64,000 nt of DNA from JANSYL01 sp963921255 (GCA_963921255.3 CAWUEW020000001.1:310001-374000); one strand, 5' to 3'; shown: positions 7,932 through 17,221, counted from the stretch's first letter. Program-made: numbers and translations. Notes: a model not told the origin generated them from the letters alone.

Positions 7932-8926
7932 CAACTTACGCGCTCAACGGTCTTGGCCGGATCGGCAAACTCGCCCTTCGCCCCTTGCTGGAAAAAGGGG
8001 CCAAGATCGCCTGGCTGAACGATGCGATCGGCGACCCCGCCATGCACGCGCACCTGCTGGAATTCGACACGGTTCACGGTCGCTGGCCGGCAGAGTTTGC
8101 ATCGGATGACGCGTCGATCACCATTGATGGCACGCGGCTGCCCGTGCACGCGGAACGCGATCCTGCAAAGCTCCCGCTCGAAGGTGTCGACGTGGTGATC
8201 GACTGCACCGGTGTCTTCAAGACCGAGGCCAAGCTTGCCCCGTATTTCGAGGCAGGTGTGAAGCGCGTGGTCGTGTCGGCCCCGGTCAAGGACGGTGGGG
8301 CGGCCAACATCGTTTATGGCGTGAACGACGATATCTACGACGCGGCACAGCATCGTATCGTGACGGCGGCCAGCTGCACGACCAACTGCCTGGCGCCGGT
8401 CGTGAAGGTCATTCACGAAAACCTTGGCATCAAGCATGGCTCGATCACCACGATCCACGATGTCACGAACACGCAGACCATCGTCGACCGGCCCGCCAAG
8501 GATTTGCGCCGGGCCCGGTCGGCCCTGAATTCCCTGATCCCCACCACAACCGGCAGTGCGACGGCGATCACGCTGATCTACCCCGAACTGACCGGCAAGC
8601 TGAACGGTCACGCGGTGCGCGTCCCGCTTCTGAATGCATCGATCACGGATTGCGTGTTCGAGGTCGAGCGCGCCACCACGGCGGACAAGGTGAACGCCCT
8701 GTTCGAAGCGGCGGCCAACGGTCCGATGAAGGGCATTCTCGGATATGAAACGCGCCCCTTGGTCAGCGCCGATTACACCAATGACACTCGGTCCAGCATC
8801 GTGGATGCGCCGTCGACCATGGTGGTGAACGGCACGCAGGTGAAAATCTACGCCTGATACGACAACGAAATGGGCTATGCGCATCGCCTGGTCGACGTGG
8901 CCCTGATGGTGGGCGCAAACCCGTGA
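7928..8926 (+). pseudogene. ArsJ-associated glyceraldehyde-3-phosphate dehydrogenase with an in-frame TGA
   Basis: The reading frame begins TYALNGLGRIGKLALRPLLE (NAD-binding Rossmann) and has the catalytic site AASCTTNCLAP (Cys about 150). At 8855-8857 a TGA replaces the conserved Trp codon of the C-terminal 'VKxYAWYDNEMGY' motif. The frame then continues perfectly (YDNEMGYAHRLVDVALMVGANP) to the expected stop at 8924-8926. As read, the product is 309 aa and loses the YDNE segment that contacts the nicotinamide. In ars operons this enzyme makes 1-arseno-3-phosphoglycerate, the substrate exported by ArsJ. Either the gene is inactivated, the stop is read through, or the base is a sequencing error. 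Confidence 0.85.
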
Positions 8927-10188
8927 CCCAACCCGACCGGCCCGAGGGGCTTTCCGCCTATATCGCGGTCACCGCCGCCTATTGGGCCTTCATGCTGACC
9001 GACGGCGCGCTGCGGATGCTTGTGCTGCTGCACTTTCATACGCTCGGCTTCTCGCCAGTCCAGTTGGCCTATCTCTTCATCTTGTATGAGATCGCGGGGA
9101 TCGTCACGAACCTGAGCGCCGGTTGGATCGCGGCGCGGTTCGGGCTGACCTCAACCCTCTATGCCGGTTTGGCGCTGCAGATTCTGGCCCTGCTGGCCCT
9201 GACGCAGCTTGACCCGAGCTGGACCATCGCCGCCTCGGTCGTCTTCGTCATGCTGGTGCAGGGGGCGTCGGGTGTGGCCAAGGATCTCGCCAAGATGTCG
9301 TCGAAGTCGGCGGTCAAGGTGCTGGCCCCGTCGGAAGGCGGCGCGCTCTTTCGGTGGGTCGCGATCCTGACCGGGTCGAAGAACGCGGTGAAGGGTCTGG
9401 GCTTTTTCATCGGGGCGGTGGCCCTAGGCTTAGTCGGGTTCATTCCGGCAATCCTTGGCATGGCTGTCGTGTTGACGATCATCCTCGCCGCTGTTGCCCT
9501 GCGGATGCCCGGCGGGCTGCCCAAGGGACGCAAAGACGCCAAGTTCACCGAGGTGTTTTCCAAATCGCACAATGTGAACTGGCTCAGCGCCGCGCGCGTC
9601 TTCCTGTTCGGGGCCCGTGATGTGTGGTTTGTCGTCGGCATCCCGATCTACTTCTACGCGGTCCTGTCCGACGGAACGGTCGAGGGGAACCGCGCCGCCT
9701 TTTTCACCATCGGCACCTTCATGGCCGTTTGGATCGTGCTCTACGGCGCGGTGCAGGCCAGTGCGCCCCGCATCCTGCGCGCCGCCTCCCGGTCCGAGGG
9801 CGATCTGATCGCGGCGACGCGGTGGTGGGCCGGAGGGTTGGCAATTGTGCCAGCCGCCCTGGCGGTTCTGGTCTGGTGGGCCGGGGCCCCCGCGCCTTGG
9901 TTGACCGCGACCGTCATCATCGGCCTGTTGGGCTTCGGCGCGGTCTTCGCGGTGAACTCCGCGCTCCACTCCTACCTGATCCTGGCCTTCACCCAGGCCG
10001 ACCGCGTCACGATGGATGTGGGCTTCTACTACATGGCGAACGCAGCGGGGCGGTTATTGGGCACGCTTATGTCCGGTCTCAGCTACCAGATCGGTGGCCT
10101 GCCGTTGTGCCTCGCCACCGCGGCGGTGTTCCTGGTTCTGGCCGGCGGGTTTGCGGCCCGGCTGCGACCCGAACCCGCGACCGCCTGA
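8923..10188 (+). CDS. arsJ: ArsJ, organoarsenical (1-arseno-3-phosphoglycerate) efflux permease
   Basis: 421 aa, MFS-like, about 11-12 membrane segments. It starts at GTG 8923, overlapping the true end of the GAPDH frame (GTGA), so translation is normally coupled to that gene. ArsJ is recognised from its operon (ArsR-ArsC fusion, GAPDH) and from the N-terminal region DGALRMLVLLHFHTLGFSPVQLAYLFILYE followed by KDLAKMSSKSAVK. It expels the labile arseno-phosphoglycerate made by its GAPDH partner. If the upstream TGA is real, coupling and substrate supply would both suffer. Confidence 0.88.
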   Translation: MTQPDRPEGLSAYIAVTAAYWAFMLTDGALRMLVLLHFHTLGFSPVQLAYLFILYEIAGIVTNLSAGWIAARFGLTSTLYAGLALQILALLALTQLDPSWTIAASVVFVMLVQGASGVAKDLAKMSSKSAVKVLAPSEGGALFRWVAILTGSKNAVKGLGFFIGAVALGLVGFIPAILGMAVVLTIILAAVALRMPGGLPKGRKDAKFTEVFSKSHNVNWLSAARVFLFGARDVWFVVGIPIYFYAVLSDGTVEGNRAAFFTIGTFMAVWIVLYGAVQASAPRILRAASRSEGDLIAATRWWAGGLAIVPAALAVLVWWAGAPAPWLTATVIIGLLGFGAVFAVNSALHSYLILAFTQADRVTMDVGFYYMANAAGRLLGTLMSGLSYQIGGLPLCLATAAVFLVLAGGFAARLRPEPATA

Positions 10189-10257
10189 GCCACGCTTAAG
10201 GGAACCTTCACGACCCGACGGTAGCATTCATCTTGACCGCAACCGTCGGAGAGTTCC

Positions 10258-10350
10258 TTGAAGGACATGCAGCCTCAGGCGCCGCCCATCATCAAGCGCA
10301 AACGCGTCGTCTCCGCGGACGGCCATCACGGCGGCGCCTGGAAGGTCGCG
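10258..10350 (+). pseudogene. motB: motB 5' remnant (flagellar stator protein, about 31 codons)
   Basis: Starting at TTG 10258 (or ATG 10267) the frame reads MQPQAPPIIKRKRV, then GHHGGAWKVA. This matches the cytoplasmic start of MotB, where 'AWKVAYADFVTAMMAFF' should lead into the single membrane helix and the peptidoglycan-binding domain. After AWKVA (about 10350) the sequence changes abruptly to unrelated, non-hydrophobic residues, and no membrane helix or OmpA-like domain follows in any frame. The break is best explained by deletion or rearrangement. A complete motB may exist elsewhere. Confidence 0.75.
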
Positions 10351-10545
10351 ATGACTCGTCCCTTTCACTTGGTGGCGCGCGTTCAGGCACCGTTAACGAC
10401 GGGGGCGCAGACCGCCCCGCGAAGCGTCGTTCTGACACGTGCAACCCGATGGATCGGGTTACGCCACCCGGCGTGGGGTGCGGTTTCAACTTGGAATGTG
10501 AAGGTTAAGCAGGCCGCTAACCGGGCAATCGAAGTGAGGCTGATT
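10351..10545. other. Non-coding stretch between the motB remnant and flgN-like gene
   Basis: No coding sequence is recognisable. It contains a perfect hairpin, AACCCGAT (10443-10450), GG, ATCGGGTT (10453-10460), and a GGTTA-N10-TAACC repeat around 10503-10523. The hairpin has no T tract. This is probably the scar of the event that removed the rest of motB. Confidence 0.45.
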
Positions 10546-10896
10546 TTAGCGATTCTGACCCGGCTCGCGCCGCAGATCCCGGGCCGCCCGCGTATGGACG
10601 ACCTGTTTCTCCCCCGATTTCGTATAGGTCGTAAGGTCCGGTTCCCCGAGGTCCGAACGGATCTGTGCCCGGACCTGTCGCACCCCGTCGGTGGCCGCGG
10701 CGAGCAGTTGGCTGTTCCGGGCGGCCTGACGTTGTGCATCCGCCAGAACAGACGGGTCACGCGGCAGGCGCGCGGGTGTCGCAACGGCCCGGTCGAGGGC
10801 GTGCAGCACCCCGGACAGCGCGTTGTAATCCCCGCGCAGGAGCGCGTCCTTCTGGTCTTGCAAGAGGGTCAGGAGGGGATCGGCCGTCATGATCAC
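10546..10896 (-). CDS. FlgN-like flagellar chaperone (putative)
   Basis: 116 aa, soluble and mostly helical. Residues 1-30 (ADPLLTLLQDQKDALLRGDYNALSGVL) have the 'LLxxQKxALLxGDxxAL' heptad pattern of FlgN-type export chaperones, which hold hook-filament junction proteins before secretion. The ATG overlaps the stop of the rod-binding protein gene by 4 bases (10893-10896), so the two are translationally coupled. The family call is by pattern and context and is not strong. Confidence 0.55.
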   Translation of the reverse strand: MIMTADPLLTLLQDQKDALLRGDYNALSGVLHALDRAVATPARLPRDPSVLADAQRQAARNSQLLAAATDGVRQVRAQIRSDLGEPDLTTYTKSGEKQVVHTRAARDLRREPGQNR

Positions 10897-11210
10897 GGTG
10901 CCCCTGGGCGGTCCGTGTGGTGCGCCCCGTCGCGGGCAAGAAGTGCCTCGAACAGGGTCTCGGCCAGGCCAACACCACCGTTGGCCGCCATGGCGCGCGC
11001 ATGTTCGACCCGCATGAGCGATGCGAAGTGATTCTCGCCCGCGCCACCGCCGAAGGCCCCCCGCGCCGCGCCAAACCGCGCATGCTTGAGCATTTCGGCC
11101 AAGAAGGCCGCCTCGAGATCCAGCGCCGCTTGTCGCAGCGGGTGCCCGTCCGGCGACGGGTGGTCCGGCGCGCGGGTCGGCGGCATCATCGGTGTCATCG
11201 GGTCAGTCAT
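10893..11210 (-). CDS. Flagellar rod-binding protein (FlgJ N-terminal domain type)
   Basis: 105 aa, lacking the muramidase domain of enteric FlgJ, as is usual in alphaproteobacteria. The core LEAAFLAEMLKHARFG...FGGGAGENHFASLMRVEHARAMAANGGVGLAETLFEAL matches the rod-binding/capping domain that helps assemble the rod across the periplasm. It is the first gene of a two-gene leftward unit with the FlgN-like gene and is divergent from fliK. Confidence 0.85.
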   Translation of the reverse strand: MTDPMTPMMPPTRAPDHPSPDGHPLRQAALDLEAAFLAEMLKHARFGAARGAFGGGAGENHFASLMRVEHARAMAANGGVGLAETLFEALLARDGAHHTDRPGAP

Positions 11211-11320
11211 GGATCATTCAAATGCCTCGGATTTCGGGCACGCTAAACCGTTGCCGGTAAAGAAATCGTAACGAGATGCGCGGACGATCCAGCGCAGGTT
11301 TTCATGAACGGACGGCCAGA

Positions 11321-13210
11321 ATGGATGATCTGTTGACCATAGACCTGAACCCGCATGCACGTCCTGATCTGGGGGCGGTGATCCGACATGCGGACGGCCC
11401 GATGTCGGACGACGCAACGGAATTCTTGCGGTGGATCAGGCCTTTGGGGGACGCCGACACGGCGATTTTCTCTGCGACCCAAGCTGCGGGCGCGCCGGTG
11501 ACAGGCCTTCCAACCCACCGGGCCACGTCGCCCGAGGACCAAGGCAACCCGTCCGGCGACGCTGGCATTTTAATGGACGGGTCCGGACCCTTCGAGCTGC
11601 AGGCCATCGCGGCGGGGGCGGGCGCCTCCCCAGTGCCTGGGGGCATGCCCACGGGGACGGGGTCGGCGCATCACCCGCCCGGCGCCGAACAGCCGGCGCC
11701 GTTTGGGATCAATCGCCAATTCCGGTCGCAAGGCCCGACCGCGACGCCGTTGCCCACGACGCGTGCACCATCAAAGGGCGGAGTTGAGCGGCCCGCGCCG
11801 ATCGAACAGCGGCCCGGACAGGCCGAGCTGCCGCCGAAGGCTAACGCCGATCGTGCGCGCTATTCCGCAAGTCCGGGTGCCGGCCCACGTCCGCGGCATG
11901 CGCAGGAAGGCGGCGATACCCCGGCTCACCGTGGCCTCGCACCCGCCCATGGGGCAGCGCTGGATCGGGATGGGGCTGTTCTGCAAACGCGCATCGAGCC
12001 GCATATCGGGTCTGATGAACCCGTTGCGAAAAAACGGGCAGACGTGCAGCCTGCCACGCGCGGACGCGGCCCAGTGAAAACCGATGCGACCGGTTCGCAT
12101 GCGATGGCCCCCGATGCGCGGCCCGCGCGGGGCGCGTCGTTGCCCGATGCAGGCCAGATGGTGCGGTCGGCAACTGTGCGCCAACCGCCCGGGGCCAGTT
12201 TGGACGCCCATCCCCCGCCAACGGGCGATGTCGCGCCGGAAGGCGGGTCGACATCCGCCCGGGTTGCGGCTGCCGGGCTGACGCTGGCGCAGCCCATAGT
12301 CACCGCAACTCGGGGGGCTAGCCGGCCTGCCCCAAATGCGCCGCTGGTGCCGACCCCAACGACCGCCGGTCCAAAGACCGACGCGGACCCCCACCCCGTG
12401 AACCGCGGCACCAATGGCCTCGCCCCGGACAAAGACCCACGGGCCCCGCGTCCCAAGGCGCAAGTTGCGGGTGGCGGACCAAACATGGGTGCTATACCGC
12501 AGCCTGCGGGGGCCAACGATCGCGTGCCTGCCCCAAGTGCCGAAGACACGGCGGCGCCCCCCGGTCCGCCGGACAGCCGCACAGAGATCGCTGTCGCGTT
12601 GCGCCCACTGGCAAGGCCCGAGCGGACCCAAGGTCCGCAAAATGTCAGATCACAGGCGGCGCCCCACGACGTTGCGCGTGACGCCTCGACCCTGCCAGAT
12701 GCGCCGGACATGCTGACCGATGGTCTGGGCCTCGGGTCAGCCGAGGGCCGACCGATCGCACCGCCACAGGGCACGGCGGGCCCCATGGCTCCCGCGCACG
12801 GCACGGCCGCGCAAATCGCGCAGAACATCCTGCGCACCATCGGGGATGCACGCCCCGAGCCCGGCACCCTCGTTGAGGTGGCGCTCGATCCGCCGGAACT
12901 GGGCAAGCTCCGGGTCGGCGTTGTCGAAACGCCCGCGGGACTAAGCCTCACCATCATGGCCGAGCGGGCGGAAACCGCCGATCTGATGCGCCGACACATG
13001 GCCCTTTTGTCCGACGAACTGGGCAAATCCGGCTTCGACGCCGCCGGGGTCAATGTCGGGCAGGACCCGTCTGGCCGACAGGATGCGCCCCGCGAAACGG
13101 CCCGACCACACTCCGAGCACGCGGCAGACGCAGACGCAACGCCGGACCCGGCCCTTGGTCCAGCCCACCATCGCGCGCGAGGGGAAACCGGCCTGGATCT
13201 GCGGCTTTGA
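11321..13210 (+). CDS. fliK: Flagellar hook-length control protein FliK
   Basis: 629 aa. The long middle (about residues 80-490) is Pro/Ala/Gly-rich and low in complexity, as expected of the ruler region. The C-terminal 120 residues carry the conserved hook-length domain (LVEVALDPPELGKLRVGVVETPAGLSLTIMAE...ETADLMRRHMALLSDELGKSGFDAAGVNV). This domain switches export from hook to filament substrates. ATG 11321 (MDDLLTIDL) was preferred over an in-frame ATG at 11276 because the intervening residues look non-coding. Neither has a strong ribosome binding site. Confidence 0.85.
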   Translation: MDDLLTIDLNPHARPDLGAVIRHADGPMSDDATEFLRWIRPLGDADTAIFSATQAAGAPVTGLPTHRATSPEDQGNPSGDAGILMDGSGPFELQAIAAGAGASPVPGGMPTGTGSAHHPPGAEQPAPFGINRQFRSQGPTATPLPTTRAPSKGGVERPAPIEQRPGQAELPPKANADRARYSASPGAGPRPRHAQEGGDTPAHRGLAPAHGAALDRDGAVLQTRIEPHIGSDEPVAKKRADVQPATRGRGPVKTDATGSHAMAPDARPARGASLPDAGQMVRSATVRQPPGASLDAHPPPTGDVAPEGGSTSARVAAAGLTLAQPIVTATRGASRPAPNAPLVPTPTTAGPKTDADPHPVNRGTNGLAPDKDPRAPRPKAQVAGGGPNMGAIPQPAGANDRVPAPSAEDTAAPPGPPDSRTEIAVALRPLARPERTQGPQNVRSQAAPHDVARDASTLPDAPDMLTDGLGLGSAEGRPIAPPQGTAGPMAPAHGTAAQIAQNILRTIGDARPEPGTLVEVALDPPELGKLRVGVVETPAGLSLTIMAERAETADLMRRHMALLSDELGKSGFDAAGVNVGQDPSGRQDAPRETARPHSEHAADADATPDPALGPAHHRARGETGLDLRL

Positions 13211-13224
13211 CAGGAGGTCTGAAC

Positions 13225-13902
13225 ATGGAAACACCCCCCATCGGAACCGAACAGCCCACAGCCGCCCACCGCAGGTCGGACGATGCCGGCTCGGCGGGGT
13301 TTTTGGCGGCGGACTTCACGACCTTCCTCACCCTTCTGACGGCGCAAATGCGGCACCAGGATCCGCTTGATCCCGCCGACTCGACCGAGTTCACGGCGCA
13401 GCTGGCCACCTTCTCCGGCGTCGAGCAACAGGTGCGGACCAACGATCTTTTACAAGAAATGCAGGTCGGATTGGCGCGCCTGGGTTTGGGCGAAATGGGC
13501 GGCTGGATCGGGATGGAGGCGCGCACGACCGGGCCCGTCGCCTTCGATGGCGCGCCTGTGACCGTCCACGCCGCGCAACACCCGCTGGCGGACCGGGCCG
13601 AACTTGTCGTGCGCGATGACCAGGGCGCGGCGGTTCAACGTGTGCCCGTCCCCCGCTCGGACGCGCCGGTGCACTGGACCGGTCTGGACGCAACCGGACA
13701 AACACGGATCCCGGACGGGCTTTATCATCTGTCGGTCGAAAGCTGGTCGGGCGAGCAGTTGTTGGACAGCACGGCGGCCGCGCATTACGCGCGGGTCGAC
13801 GAAACCACCCTGCGGGAGGGGGCTGTCTGGCTGACACTGGACGGAGGCCAGTCCGTGCCGGCCGACGCGGTGTACGGTCTGCGCGGCGCTGCGGGGGCTT
13901 AG
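13225..13902 (+). CDS. flgD: Flagellar hook assembly protein FlgD
   Basis: 225 aa. The N-terminus has the FlgD signature DFTTFLTLLTAQMRHQDPLDPADSTEFTAQLATFSGVEQQVRTN, needed for export and hook-cap function. It is followed by a FlgD Ig-like/Tudor region (PDGLYHLSVESW...). A strong AGGAGG at 13212-13217 lies 7 bases before ATG 13225 and fixes the start. fliK stops at 13210, so the two form an operon. The 3' end faces ubiB with 1 base between stop codons. Confidence 0.92.
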   Translation: METPPIGTEQPTAAHRRSDDAGSAGFLAADFTTFLTLLTAQMRHQDPLDPADSTEFTAQLATFSGVEQQVRTNDLLQEMQVGLARLGLGEMGGWIGMEARTTGPVAFDGAPVTVHAAQHPLADRAELVVRDDQGAAVQRVPVPRSDAPVHWTGLDATGQTRIPDGLYHLSVESWSGEQLLDSTAAAHYARVDETTLREGAVWLTLDGGQSVPADAVYGLRGAAGA

Positions 13903-13903
13903 A

Positions 13904-15433
13904 TCACAGACCCAACAGGGCCCAGGCGACCAAACCTCCGACGATCGCACCACCGCTGGCCAAGGCGATCCGATCCGGCCAGGGCGACCGGCGTCGCTCG
14001 GGCGTCGGATTGGCCTGCGCCAGCAAGGCGGCTTCCGCCAGTTGGGGCAGGCGGGGTCCAAACCGCGCCAGAACCTGCGCCGTGTGCGCCAAATCACGGA
14101 TCAGCGCCTTTGGGCCGACATTGCGCGTGATGTAATCCTCGACCACCGGGCGGGCGACCTGCCAGATATTGATCTGTGGGTCCAAGGATCGGGCGACACC
14201 TTCGACCACAACCATCGTCCGTTGCAGCAGGATCAACTCGGTCCGGGTTTCCATGCCGAAGCGTTCGGTCACTTCGAAGAGGTAGGCCAAGAGCCGCGCC
14301 ATCGAGATGCGGCTGGCATCCATGCCAAGGATCGGTTCCCCGACGGATCGCAGGGCTTGCGCGAACTGGTCGATGTCTCGGTCCGCCGGCACGTAGCCGG
14401 CCTCGAAATGCACTTCGGCCACGCGGCGGTAATCCTTGCGGATAAAGCCATACAGGATCTCGGCATAGACCCGGCGCGTGTATTCATCGAGGCGCCCCAT
14501 GATCCCGAAATCCAGCGCGATGATATCGCCGTTCGCGCCCACCTTCAGATTGCCCTGGTGCATGTCGGCGTGGAAAAACCCATCGCGCAACGCATGGCGC
14601 AGGAACATCTGCAACACACCGTTGGCCAGTGCCTTACGGTCATGCTGCGCGGCGTCGATGGCCGCGAGGTCCGACATCGGAATGCCGTCGGCCCAGGCCA
14701 GGGTCATCATCCGGCGCGAACACAGGAACCATTCCACCTCGGGCACGACGAACCCGGCATCCTCGGCCGTGGTGGCATGAAATTCACCTGCCGCCGACGC
14801 TTCGATGCGCAGATCCAACTCCTGCAGAACCACACCTTCGAAATGTGCGATCACATCGCGGGGCTTCAGACGGCGCGACGCCGGGGACAGCGTCTCGACC
14901 AGCCAGGCAATAAGGTAGAACGCATCAATGTCCGTCCGAAAGGCGCGTTCAATACCGGGGCGCAGGATCTTGACGGCGACGTCCTTGCCACTGTCGGCAA
15001 GGGTGGCGCGGTGCACCTGTGCAATCGAGGCAGCGGCGACCGGTTCGGAAAAACCCGAGAAGACCGCATCGAGCGGCTGCTCCATCTCGTGCTCGACGAC
15101 GCGCTTGGCATCGGCCAGCGAGAAGGGCGGCAGCTTGTCCTGCAGAACCTGCAATTCCTGCGCCATCTCGGCGCCAACGACGTCCGGCCGGGTCGAGAGG
15201 ATCTGACCGAATTTGATGTAGGCGGGGCCAAGGGCGGTCAGCGCCCGCGGCACCGGCGGCATCTGGGGATCGCCGCGCAGGCCAAGCCAGGAAAACGGCC
15301 AGCCGAGGATGCGGGCCGCGACCCGGACGGGGCGGGGGGCCTCCATCGCTTCCAATACGGCCCCCATCGCGCCCGTCCGTTCAAACGTCGCGCCGGTGCG
15401 GATCAACCGCCAGATGTTATGGGGGCCCTTCAC
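13904..15433 (-). CDS. ubiB: UbiB, ubiquinone biosynthesis atypical kinase/ATPase
   Basis: 509 aa. The sequence contains the ADCK/UbiB protein-kinase-like core: DVAVKILRPGIE (ATP-binding Lys), HADMHQGNL (catalytic-loop-like) and IALDFG (DFG-like). It ends in hydrophobic segments (GGAIVGGLVAWALL) that anchor it to the inner membrane. It supports coenzyme Q synthesis. The GTG at 15431-15433 was chosen as start because it directly follows the ubiE stop (1 base apart) and gives the family N-terminus KGPHNIWRLIRTG. The frame could extend into ubiE but the added residues are implausible. Confidence 0.93.
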   Translation of the reverse strand: MKGPHNIWRLIRTGATFERTGAMGAVLEAMEAPRPVRVAARILGWPFSWLGLRGDPQMPPVPRALTALGPAYIKFGQILSTRPDVVGAEMAQELQVLQDKLPPFSLADAKRVVEHEMEQPLDAVFSGFSEPVAAASIAQVHRATLADSGKDVAVKILRPGIERAFRTDIDAFYLIAWLVETLSPASRRLKPRDVIAHFEGVVLQELDLRIEASAAGEFHATTAEDAGFVVPEVEWFLCSRRMMTLAWADGIPMSDLAAIDAAQHDRKALANGVLQMFLRHALRDGFFHADMHQGNLKVGANGDIIALDFGIMGRLDEYTRRVYAEILYGFIRKDYRRVAEVHFEAGYVPADRDIDQFAQALRSVGEPILGMDASRISMARLLAYLFEVTERFGMETRTELILLQRTMVVVEGVARSLDPQINIWQVARPVVEDYITRNVGPKALIRDLAHTAQVLARFGPRLPQLAEAALLAQANPTPERRRSPWPDRIALASGGAIVGGLVAWALLGL

Positions 15434-15434
15434 C

Positions 15435-16202
15435 TCAGATTTTCCAGCCGGAATGCAGGGCCGCGATGCCCATCGACAGGTTGCGATACTTGACCTGCTC
15501 AAACCCGGCGGTGCGGATCATCTCGGCGAACCGGTCCTGGTCGGGGAACTTGCGGATCGATTCGACCAGGTACTGGTAACTGTCCCGATCCTTCGCGATC
15601 AGTTCGCCCATACGCGGGATCACGTTGAACGAGTACAGATCATAAAGCTTCTGCATCCCGTCATTGGGCAGTTGGCTGAACTCCAGAACCATCAGGCGCC
15701 CGCCGGGGCGCAGGACGCGATAGGCCTCGGACAGCGCATCGGGGATGCGCGTGACGTTCCGGATGCCAAAGCTGATCGTGTAGGTATCGAACTGGTTGTC
15801 CTCGAAGGGCAGGGCCATGGCATCGCCGACAATCCAATCGAGCTTGTCGGCCATCTGTTCGGCCTCGGCGCGTTTTTGGCCCTCCAGCAACATCGACTCG
15901 GTCATATCCAGAACCGTTGCACTGGCGCCCGGCGCGCGTTTGAGGAAGCGAAAGGCGATATCGCCCGTGCCACCGGCCACATCCAGAAGCCGCTGACCGT
16001 CGCGCGGTGCCAGCCAATCCATCATGGCATCCTTCCAGATGCGATGAATGCCGACGCTCATCACGTCGTTCATCACGTCGTAGCGGCTGGCGACGTTGGT
16101 GAAGACGCCGTGCACCAATCCGGCCTTGTCCCCCTCGGCAACGGTGCGGTTGCCGAAATGCGTGGTGGCATCAGATTGGGTTTCGTCGGGGCCGTCTGCC
16201 AT
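15435..16202 (-). CDS. ubiE: Demethylmenaquinone/2-polyprenyl-6-methoxy-1,4-benzoquinol C-methyltransferase UbiE
   Basis: 255 aa. SAM-binding motif LLDVAGGTGDIAF (around residue 75), then VGDAMALPFEDNQFDTYTISFGIRNVTR, the UbiE signature, and RVLRPGGRLMVLEFS. It performs the C-methylation step of ubiquinone synthesis. The gene is first in a two-gene unit with ubiB and divergent from mutM (85 bases between start codons). Confidence 0.95.
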   Translation of the reverse strand: MADGPDETQSDATTHFGNRTVAEGDKAGLVHGVFTNVASRYDVMNDVMSVGIHRIWKDAMMDWLAPRDGQRLLDVAGGTGDIAFRFLKRAPGASATVLDMTESMLLEGQKRAEAEQMADKLDWIVGDAMALPFEDNQFDTYTISFGIRNVTRIPDALSEAYRVLRPGGRLMVLEFSQLPNDGMQKLYDLYSFNVIPRMGELIAKDRDSYQYLVESIRKFPDQDRFAEMIRTAGFEQVKYRNLSMGIAALHSGWKI

Positions 16203-16287
16203 AGGACTTGTCCTTCCTCGGTTTCGCCCCTTCTTATAAGGGCCGCTCGGGGCGGCACAATGCGCCCATGCCTAAGGAAAGCCTGCT

Positions 16288-17157
16288 TTGCCCGAACTTC
16301 CAGAAGTCGAGACAGTCCGTCGCGGGCTTTTGCCCGTTCTCGAAGGGGCCCGCATCGCCGACGCGCAGGTGAATCGCCCCGATCTGCGCTGGCCCTTTCC
16401 CGACCGGATGGCCGAACGCCTGACCGGCGCGCGGGTGGACCATCTGCGCCGACGCTCGAAATACATCCTTGCCGATCTGGATACGGGCGAAACGCTGATC
16501 ATCCACCTTGGCATGTCCGGTCGAATGTTGATCTCGGTCCCCGAGGGCGCGGGCAAAGACATGTTGGCCCAATTCCACCACCTGCATCCCGCACCGGAAA
16601 AACACGATCACGTCGTGCTGACGACGGACGCCGGCGCGCGGATCACGTTCAACGATGCACGCCGGTTCGGCGCAATGGACCTGGCCCGAACCGACCAGTT
16701 GGAGTCGCATTGGCTGATCGAGGGGATCGGGCCCGAGCCTTTGGGCAACGCCTTCAACGAGGCGTATCTGATCGACGCCTTCCGGGGCAAACGGAGCCCG
16801 GTCAAATCGGTGCTGCTGGACCAGCGTGTCGTGGCCGGTCTGGGCAACATCTACGTGTGCGAAGCGCTGTATCGGGCGGGTATCTCCCCCCTCCGGCACG
16901 CCGGGCGCATTGCCCCGGCCCGAGTCGCGAAATTGGTGCCTGTGATCCGGGATGTCCTGTCGGATGCCATTGCGGCCGGTGGCTCCAGCCTGCGGGACTA
17001 CAGGCAAGCGGACGGTGAATTGGGATATTTTCAACACACCTTTCGGGTTTACGGACGCGAGGGCGAGGCGTGCCAAACGCCCGGCTGCGCAGGCAAAATT
17101 CGGCGCAAGGTTCAATCTGGCCGATCCAGCTTTTACTGCCCGGTGTGTCAAAGATAG
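16288..17157 (+). CDS. mutM: Formamidopyrimidine-DNA glycosylase (Fpg/MutM)
   Basis: 289 aa. It starts at TTG 16288, which gives the obligatory N-terminus (M)PELPEVETVRRGL with the catalytic Pro2 and Glu3. The helix-2-turn-helix region VVAGLGNIYVCEALY and a C-terminal zinc finger (CQTPGCAGKIRRKV...FYCPVCQR, C-X4-C-Xn-C-X2-C) are present. It removes 8-oxoguanine and ring-opened purines from DNA. Any ATG start would lose the catalytic residue, so the rare TTG start is secure. Confidence 0.96.
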   Translation: MPELPEVETVRRGLLPVLEGARIADAQVNRPDLRWPFPDRMAERLTGARVDHLRRRSKYILADLDTGETLIIHLGMSGRMLISVPEGAGKDMLAQFHHLHPAPEKHDHVVLTTDAGARITFNDARRFGAMDLARTDQLESHWLIEGIGPEPLGNAFNEAYLIDAFRGKRSPVKSVLLDQRVVAGLGNIYVCEALYRAGISPLRHAGRIAPARVAKLVPVIRDVLSDAIAAGGSSLRDYRQADGELGYFQHTFRVYGREGEACQTPGCAGKIRRKVQSGRSSFYCPVCQR

Positions 17158-17221
17158 GTTGAAACCGCTGATACGGGTGCTAACCCTCCGCATCTGAGCA
17201 ACAGCCCGGAGTGCCCGCGAC

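Noticed and set aside
8855..8857. TGA as a selenocysteine codon
   Set aside because: The family residue is Trp, not Cys or Sec, and no SECIS-like hairpin is evident directly after it.
10196..10210. CtrA-like TTAA-N7-TTCA before the motB remnant
   Set aside because: The second half-site is imperfect and CtrA regulation of this remnant cannot be supported.
10258..11031. Long plus-strand frame starting as motB
   Set aside because: Only the first 31 codons resemble MotB. The rest lies antisense to the FlgN-like and rod-binding genes and has no membrane helix or OmpA-like domain.
11771..12640. Long minus-strand frames inside fliK
   Set aside because: They are opposite a low-complexity Pro/Ala-rich coding region, where high GC keeps other frames open. 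No domains.
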